Below are positions 1-3,868 of a stretch of DNA of 5,860 bases, piece after piece. The position numbers and the translations under genes were made by a program. The notes under the pieces are model-generated. The model was not told where the DNA came from, searched no databases, and worked only from the letters and a program-made list of their open reading frames with translations. The number at the start of each line of letters is the position of its first letter. Within the stretch, counting starts at the first letter, position 1. The DNA comes from Bacillota bacterium (GTDB lineage: Bacteria; Bacillota; Clostridia; Lachnospirales; Cellulosilyticaceae): the NCBI GenBank assembly GCA_023415525.1, contig JAEZKI010000309.1, positions 1 to 5,860 of the forward strand, given 5' to 3'.

Positions 1-780
1 AAGTATTTAAACCAGAGTGTAATCAATAATTTGAGAAATGAACGAATTAATCAACGAACCAATAATCAGACTAACAGACTAGTTAATCAACTAACTAATC
101 AACTAACTAATCAACTAACTAATCAACTAACTAATCAACTAACTAATCAACTAACTAATAATCAAACTTACAAACGAATTAATCAACTAACCAATAATCA
201 AATGAGTCATTTAACTAATAGCTTAACAAATCATGTAATAGATAAGTCTGTAAATAATGTAGTAGGTCATTTGGTAAATCCTACAGTAAGAAGCTGGATA
301 AGTCATTCAGTCAATAACTTGGTGAATTCTTCAGCAAGTAAATGGATAAAGGATAAAGCAGTTGATTTGACACAGACCTTCATCCCAAATCAATCCACTT
401 TAATACCTATAAAGCTAGAAGAAGGTAAGCTGGAACAAGGAGAAAACCTAATCATTCTTCGCCAAAAAGAGAAGTTTCAGGAAGAAGAAATAGTAGAGAC
501 TCGTATGGAGAAACGCCTTCAACAAGTAGTCCGTACGATTGTAGAAGAAGAGGTGCAGGAGAAGGTTAAACATGGCATCGAGAACTATACACTAGCTAAG
601 GAGCAAGAGCACTATAAAAAGTTAAAGGAATTAGAGGAAAAACTAGACGAGAATAGACAACAAGCTGAAAAGCAGGAGAAGGCACAAGAAAGGGATTTAG
701 ACATAGACCGAATATATAAAAAGGTCTATGAAAAAATTGAAAGAAGCTTAGTGAGTGAAAGAAGAAGGATGGGATTATAG
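1..780 (+). CDS. Tetrapeptide-repeat / charged-helix protein of unknown function in a CIS operon (5' end outside window)
   Basis: I do not recognise a named family. The frame is open from base 1, so the true start is probably upstream; TTG at 31 is the first possible start in the window but has no good SD and lies inside the repeat region. Counting from base 1, residues 1-128 are 32 consecutive four-residue units in one register. Asn is common at unit position 1, and Thr, Val, Ile, Ala or Met occupies position 4 in nearly every unit; six units are identical NQLT. Residues about 129-155 are a linker. Residues about 155-250 are Glu/Lys/Gln-rich and probably helical or coiled-coil. The protein ends with a basic segment (IYKKVYEKIERSL, then SERRRMGL). 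From memory, proteins with a similar C-terminal motif (hydrophobic-Tyr helix, then ExERxG-like) occur just upstream of the Afp7-like gene in other CIS loci. The stop lies 22 bases before the adaptor gene's ATG, so the two are probably co-transcribed. A structural or length-setting role is possible but is inference. Confidence 0.85.
   Translation, partial: KYLNQSVINNLRNERINQRTNNQTNRLVNQLTNQLTNQLTNQLTNQLTNQLTNNQTYKRINQLTNNQMSHLTNSLTNHVIDKSVNNVVGHLVNPTVRSWISHSVNNLVNSSASKWIKDKAVDLTQTFIPNQSTLIPIKLEEGKLEQGENLIILRQKEKFQEEEIVETRMEKRLQQVVRTIVEEEVQEKVKHGIENYTLAKEQEHYKKLKELEEKLDENRQQAEKQEKAQERDLDIDRIYKKVYEKIERSLVSERRRMGL
43..72 (+). repeat. Left copy of a 30-bp imperfect direct repeat flanking the perfect array
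   Basis: By eye this segment matches 175-204 at 26 of 30 positions. The offset is 132 bases, exactly eleven 12-bp units. It encodes an RI-NQ(R)T-NNQT pattern, mirrored by RI-NQLT-NNQM on the right of the array. The match suggests that a multi-unit block was duplicated, with the homogeneous array between the copies. Confidence 0.8.
85..156 (+). repeat. Six perfect tandem copies of a 12-bp unit (aatcaactaact)
   Basis: Six identical head-to-tail copies span 85-156, each encoding Asn-Gln-Leu-Thr in frame. A one-mismatch copy (aatcaactaacc) lies at 181-192. Because the unit is a multiple of three, gain or loss of copies by slippage would change protein length without a frameshift. Confidence 0.97.
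175..204 (+). repeat. Right copy of the 30-bp imperfect direct repeat
   Basis: This is the partner of 43-72. The first 13 bases are identical, one mismatch follows, and the next 12 bases match. Most differences fall in the last few bases. Confidence 0.8.
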
Positions 781-791
781 TTCGTAAAGTG

Positions 792-797
792 AGGTGA
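792..797 (+). promoter_or_regulatory. Ribosome binding site setting the adaptor start at 803
   Basis: AGGTGA lies five bases before ATG 803. An in-frame GTG at 794 falls inside this SD and has no SD of its own, so ATG 803 is the better start. Confidence 0.85.
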
Positions 798-802
798 TTA
801 AA

Positions 803-1540
803 ATGGGAAAGCCTAATGAAGTAGTAGCAGAGGAAAATCTAGATGCAGAGGCCCCAACCGACAAAGCCTATATCAAGATATTGTCAGGTGGGATGTATGA
901 AGATGGAGAAGGTTTTTATGAGGATGAATTTATTAAGGTTCAGTTTAATCCTACTAGCTATTCGATTAAAAGTCGCTCGAATGTAGATGCTAAGAATATA
1001 GGAGCTTCAGATGGTGCAGACAAGTATGGAGAATTTTCACCAGATCCCAGAGAACTGAGTGTCACCTTATTTTATGATTCTATTGTCCAAATGGATTTCT
1101 TAGAGAAGAGTAAAAATATATTTAATGATGTGAAATCCGTCATCATGAAAGGTGGAGGCGTGGTAGAGACAGCTATGGGGTTAATTGAAGTAGTGGATAA
1201 ATACCCAGCAGAGCAGGATTTAAATGAAATGTATTTAGACCGATTAAGTCGCTTAGGAACTGTAATGGAAATGCCACCTCGCTTACCTTGGATTGCTTTT
1301 ATATATGGGAGTACAGAGTTTAGAGGTTTTGTAAATGATTTAAGTATTAAGTACAAGCGTTTTAATAAGCAAGGAGAGGTTATAAGGGCAGAAGTAAGCC
1401 TCTCTATAAAGGAAGTTGCAGAATTTGCAGAGGAAAGTAGTAGTCCAGCAGCAGCTCCAGCAGCAACTGGGGCTGCAGGGGCTTCTACCCCTCAAGTTGT
1501 TAAAGATGAACCTATAAACTTAAGCGATTTATTTGGCTAA
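803..1540 (+). CDS. CIS tube/hub adaptor protein (Afp7-like N-terminal domain), no LysM
   Basis: This 245-residue protein matches the CIS tube-protein domain that caps the inner tube and joins it to the spike hub in Afp/PVC-type particles. Family signatures are a first strand ending in VQFNPTSYSI (residues 46-55), then RELSVTLFYD (83-92), then a second half with MPPRLPWIAFIYG (157-169), FRGFVNDLSIKYKRFN (173-188) and GEVIRAEVSLSIKEV (191-205). Relatives often continue into a LysM-type domain (Gly-Asp-T-L, then W-I-A-N type motifs). Here the domain is followed only by an Ser/Ala/Pro/Gly stretch (about 212-230) and a short end, INLSDLFG. That stretch uses more GC-rich codons than its surroundings. 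The gene follows the repeat-protein gene and is followed after 18 bases by the hub gene. ATG 803 is preferred over GTG 794 because the GTG lies within the SD. The family call is strong; the adaptor position in the particle is inferred from homologues. Confidence 0.88.
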   Translation: MGKPNEVVAEENLDAEAPTDKAYIKILSGGMYEDGEGFYEDEFIKVQFNPTSYSIKSRSNVDAKNIGASDGADKYGEFSPDPRELSVTLFYDSIVQMDFLEKSKNIFNDVKSVIMKGGGVVETAMGLIEVVDKYPAEQDLNEMYLDRLSRLGTVMEMPPRLPWIAFIYGSTEFRGFVNDLSIKYKRFNKQGEVIRAEVSLSIKEVAEFAEESSSPAAAPAATGAAGASTPQVVKDEPINLSDLFG

Positions 1541-1545
1541 AAAAT

Positions 1546-1551
1546 AGGAGG
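1546..1551 (+). promoter_or_regulatory. Ribosome binding site for the hub gene
   Basis: A perfect AGGAGG lies seven bases before ATG 1559, in the 18-base gap after the adaptor stop. It supports this start. Confidence 0.9.
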
Positions 1552-1558
1552 TATCTGT

Positions 1559-2683
1559 ATGCCAGCAGAGTATAACATCAAAGATTTAGCAGAGAAATAT
1601 GAAAAGTTTGCAAGCCCTAGCTATTCTATTGAGATAGACGGCAAGAAGCTGGATGAGAATTATACGAAAACCCAACTTACAGTGGAACTTACAGCTACCT
1701 TTGAAGCCAGTTGGTGTAAATTTGAGATAAGTAATGCGTTTAAAAGTTTAAAGGGAGATAAAATTACATTAGAAGAGGATATAAATAAAAGTATTAAGCT
1801 AGGTAGTAAGGTTGAGGTTATAGTAGGCTATAAAAATGTAACCCATAAAAGAATATTTCTGGGTTATATAGATACCATTTATTTAGACTATAACAAAGGA
1901 GGGGATATTGTTTATACCGTAGAATGCTTAGATGCAAAAGGGATTATGATGAATAGTATCCGTTCAGAAGTAAAGACCAGTATCAAGAAGTATAGTGAAG
2001 CTGTTGAAAATATTTTAAAGGGCTATAGTAGCCTTGTAAAAATAGACAGTAAAGGCTTAGATAAAAGTGATGCTGAGGTAACTACCCTTATAGAGCAACA
2101 TAATGAAAGTGACTATGACTTTATTGTAAAAATAGCCAAAAAGCTAAACTATAACTTTTTTATTTTAAATGGCTATGCGGTTTTTAAGCCTAAAGCAGCA
2201 GTTAAAAAGGAGCTTCTTTTTGAATTTAATATTAATGAATATGTTAAGAGTTTTACTATGAAGAGTGCCTTAAAGAATCAAGTGTCCAGTGTAACAGTAA
2301 GGGCAAATAATGAAAAGGACCCCACAAAACCTTTTCAAGCTACAGCCAATAAATATAAAAATCTCATTACAGGAGCCATGACTAAGCCAGCTGCAACCAG
2401 TGTTATTAATAACAAGGTCTCTCAGACGATTATAGATTTATCAGTAGATTCTGAGGCAACAGCAAAGGCAAGGGCAGAAGCTAAACTTATGGAGTTATCC
2501 TATAGCTTGTGTAAGGGAAAAATTGGGATAGTAGGTTTACCAGAACTTGTTCCTGGAAGGATTGTAAAGGTAGAGGGTTTTGGGGCTAATTATAACCAGA
2601 AATATTATGTATCAAAGGTTATTCATCATATTAAAGACAGTAGCTTTACTACAGAATGTGAATTAGAGGTGAATAAGGTATGA
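1559..2683 (+). CDS. Baseplate hub protein, gp27-like (phage late control D / VgrG N-terminal type)
   Basis: This 374-residue protein has the pattern of the gp27-like hub that forms a trimeric ring between the tube and the spike. Visible hallmarks are an N-terminal beta domain with SWCKFEISNAF (51-61), LGSKVEVIVGY (81-91) and RIFLGYIDTIYLDY (98-111). Next come the VgrG-type motif with QHNESDYDFIVKIAKKLNY (180-198) and a C-terminal beta domain with ELVPGRIVKVEGFG (329-342) and YYVSKVIHHI (349-358). It has no OB-fold spike of its own; that is the next gene, whose ATG overlaps this stop (ATGA at 2680-2683), so the two are probably translationally coupled in a fixed ratio. In Afp and in type VI VgrG, hub and spike are one polypeptide; in T4 (gp27/gp5) and P2 (gpD/gpV) they are separate, as here. 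No enzymatic or toxin domain is visible. Confidence 0.9.
   Translation: MPAEYNIKDLAEKYEKFASPSYSIEIDGKKLDENYTKTQLTVELTATFEASWCKFEISNAFKSLKGDKITLEEDINKSIKLGSKVEVIVGYKNVTHKRIFLGYIDTIYLDYNKGGDIVYTVECLDAKGIMMNSIRSEVKTSIKKYSEAVENILKGYSSLVKIDSKGLDKSDAEVTTLIEQHNESDYDFIVKIAKKLNYNFFILNGYAVFKPKAAVKKELLFEFNINEYVKSFTMKSALKNQVSSVTVRANNEKDPTKPFQATANKYKNLITGAMTKPAATSVINNKVSQTIIDLSVDSEATAKARAEAKLMELSYSLCKGKIGIVGLPELVPGRIVKVEGFGANYNQKYYVSKVIHHIKDSSFTTECELEVNKV
2667..2672 (+). promoter_or_regulatory. Ribosome binding site for the spike gene, inside the hub gene
   Basis: AGGTGA lies within the last codons of the hub gene, seven bases before ATG 2680. The spike can thus be initiated directly, as well as by coupling at the ATGA overlap. 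Confidence 0.8.
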
Positions 2684-3435
2684 GTATTACAGAAGTGCTA
2701 AATAAAGAAGGTAGCGATAAACCAAGTCATTTATTCTTTGGTGTAACAGTAGGTGTTGTGACTGATATAGAAGATCCAGATAAATTAGGACGTATTAAAG
2801 TGAAATTACTCAATCGTACAACTTCTGAATGTGAAACAGACTTCATTCGTATCCTTACACCTATGAGTGGTAAAGAATGGGGAATGTTCTTTTTGCCAGA
2901 GGTTGGAGATGAGGTATTAGTAGCCTTTAGTGAGGGGGATATGCTAAGACCTTATGTTATTGGTTCTCTGTGGAATCAGACCAATAAACCACCTGTAACG
3001 ATTAAAGACAAAGAAAATAAGATTCGCCAGATAAAGACTAAAAATGGTCATGAAATAACCTTTGTAGATGAAGAGGGTAAAGATTCCATTACCATAAAGA
3101 CACCTAAGGACTTAACCATAAAGCTAGAAGATGAAAAAGAGATTATTTCTATTCAAAATAAAGAAGGAAACAATATTGTTAAAATAGATGCTAAAAATGG
3201 TGAGGTACAAGTTTTAGCTGAAAAGAAAATTACCATAAAAGCTGGTAATTCTAAAATGGAACTAGATGGAAGTAGTAATAATGTAGTGATTGAAAGCAAC
3301 CAGTCCATTAAGCTAAAGTCGCAACAAATTGTCATTGATGCCAAAGGCAGTCTGGAACTGAAAGCATCTAGCAATATTAATATTAACTCCAGTGGTCCAA
3401 CCAACATTAAGGGGGCTATAACAAAAATCAATTAG
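2680..3435 (+). CDS. Spike protein: OB fold plus beta-helix needle (gp5 C-terminal / VgrG / gpV type)
   Basis: This 251-residue protein is the likely membrane-puncturing spike below the hub. Residues about 20-98 form the OB-fold domain typical of gp5, gpV and VgrG proteins: GVVTDIEDPDKLGRIKVKL (25-43), GKEWGMFFLPEVGDEVLVAF (64-83) and DMLRPYVIGSLWN (87-99). After a short linker (NKPPVT), residues about 115-251 are alternating polar/hydrophobic strands rich in KI-I-K turns (for example ITIKTPKDLTIKLE and SIKLKSQQIVIDAKGSLELK), as in the triple-stranded beta-helix of gp5/VgrG. The protein ends in NIKGAITKIN, a common VgrG-type ending, with no attached lysozyme, PAAR or effector domain. The start is set by the ATGA overlap and the upstream AGGTGA. 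The stop TAG is embedded in the next gene's SD, implying tight coupling to gp25. Confidence 0.92.
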   Translation: MSITEVLNKEGSDKPSHLFFGVTVGVVTDIEDPDKLGRIKVKLLNRTTSECETDFIRILTPMSGKEWGMFFLPEVGDEVLVAFSEGDMLRPYVIGSLWNQTNKPPVTIKDKENKIRQIKTKNGHEITFVDEEGKDSITIKTPKDLTIKLEDEKEIISIQNKEGNNIVKIDAKNGEVQVLAEKKITIKAGNSKMELDGSSNNVVIESNQSIKLKSQQIVIDAKGSLELKASSNININSSGPTNIKGAITKIN

Positions 3436-3439
3436 GAGG
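3434..3439 (+). promoter_or_regulatory. Ribosome binding site for gp25 overlapping the spike stop codon
   Basis: AGGAGG at 3434-3439 shares bases with the spike stop TAG (3433-3435) and lies seven bases before ATG 3447. Ribosomes ending the spike gene are therefore positioned to start gp25. Confidence 0.9.
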
Positions 3440-3446
3440 CCAAAGC

Positions 3447-3842
3447 ATGGAAAGAGATAAAGAGACTTTGGGATGGTATTTTCCTTTGCAAGTGAATCCT
3501 CAGACTGGAAGTATTCAAACAACGGACTTAAAAACAGATATCCGGCAATCTTTACTTATCTTGTTAAGTACAAGGAAGGGGGAACGTTTAGGCCATAAAA
3601 ACTATGGCTGTAACTTAGACCGTTTTATGTTTGAACCCATTACTTATAGCCTTATTAAAGAGGTTAAAGAAGAGGTTAAAAGGGCCATTAAGACATGGGA
3701 GAAGCGTGTAACGAATGTAGAAGTTAAAGTTTTGAATGCCAAAGAGGATGAAACCATGTTGGTTATTAATATTAGCTACGTCATTATTGATACAGAAGAG
3801 TTGGATCAGTTTAATCATATCTATCATCTTTTAGAGGAATAA
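3447..3842 (+). CDS. gp25-family baseplate wedge protein (GPW/gp25, Afp9/TssE-like)
   Basis: At 131 residues this is the usual size for the GPW/gp25 family, small baseplate proteins that contact the first sheath ring and help trigger contraction. Diagnostic features are an N-terminal helix with DIRQSLLILLSTRKGER (31-47), then a Tyr-Gly-Cys turn and FMFEP (60-64) that match the family core. A long charged helix (about 66-87) and C-terminal strands VEVKVLNA (91-98) and MLVINISYVI (104-113) follow. It lies between spike and Afp11-like genes, the same relative order as afp8-afp9-afp11. In Afp a tip gene (afp10) lies between gp25 and the large baseplate gene; here only 26 non-coding bases separate them. 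The start is fixed by the AGGAGG seven bases upstream. Confidence 0.93.
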   Translation: MERDKETLGWYFPLQVNPQTGSIQTTDLKTDIRQSLLILLSTRKGERLGHKNYGCNLDRFMFEPITYSLIKEVKEEVKRAIKTWEKRVTNVEVKVLNAKEDETMLVINISYVIIDTEELDQFNHIYHLLEE

Positions 3843-3868
3843 ATTTTACATAGAAAAGAAGTGAGTGT

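Larger units (their letters stand above)
1..384 (+). repeat. Degenerate 12-bp / four-codon repeat region, 32 units in register
   Basis: Cutting the sequence every 12 bases from base 1 gives 32 codon quartets up to base 384 without a shift in register. The fourth codon encodes Thr, Ile, Val, Ala or Met in all units except the first (Asn) and third (Arg). The first codon is Asn in most units. Units near the centre are nearly identical at DNA level, while those toward 384 have diverged in DNA but keep the amino-acid pattern. This suggests old repeats held by selection on the protein. Confidence 0.85.

Noticed and set aside
31..33. TTG as the true start of the first gene
   Set aside because: It has no convincing SD, the frame is open to base 1, and the tetrad pattern is already present upstream of it.
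85..156. CRISPR-like repeats or an iteron origin
   Set aside because: Copies are directly adjacent without spacers, the unit is only 12 bp, and the array is in frame within a long coding region that keeps the same amino-acid pattern on both sides.
794..796. GTG as start of the adaptor gene
   Set aside because: It overlaps the AGGTGA that serves ATG 803 and has no SD of its own.
1072..1356. Minus-strand reading frames inside the adaptor, spike and gp25 genes (also 3153-3431, 3313-3522, 3615-3827)
   Set aside because: They are antisense to well-supported family members and show no recognisable protein features or credible SDs.
2680..3435. An effector, lysozyme or PAAR domain on the spike
   Set aside because: Translation shows only OB fold, linker and beta-helix, with no catalytic motif or extra domain.
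3843..3868. A terminator or promoter between gp25 and the Afp11-like gene
   Set aside because: The 26 bases show no hairpin with a T-run and no clear -35/-10 pair; they hold only a weak SD.
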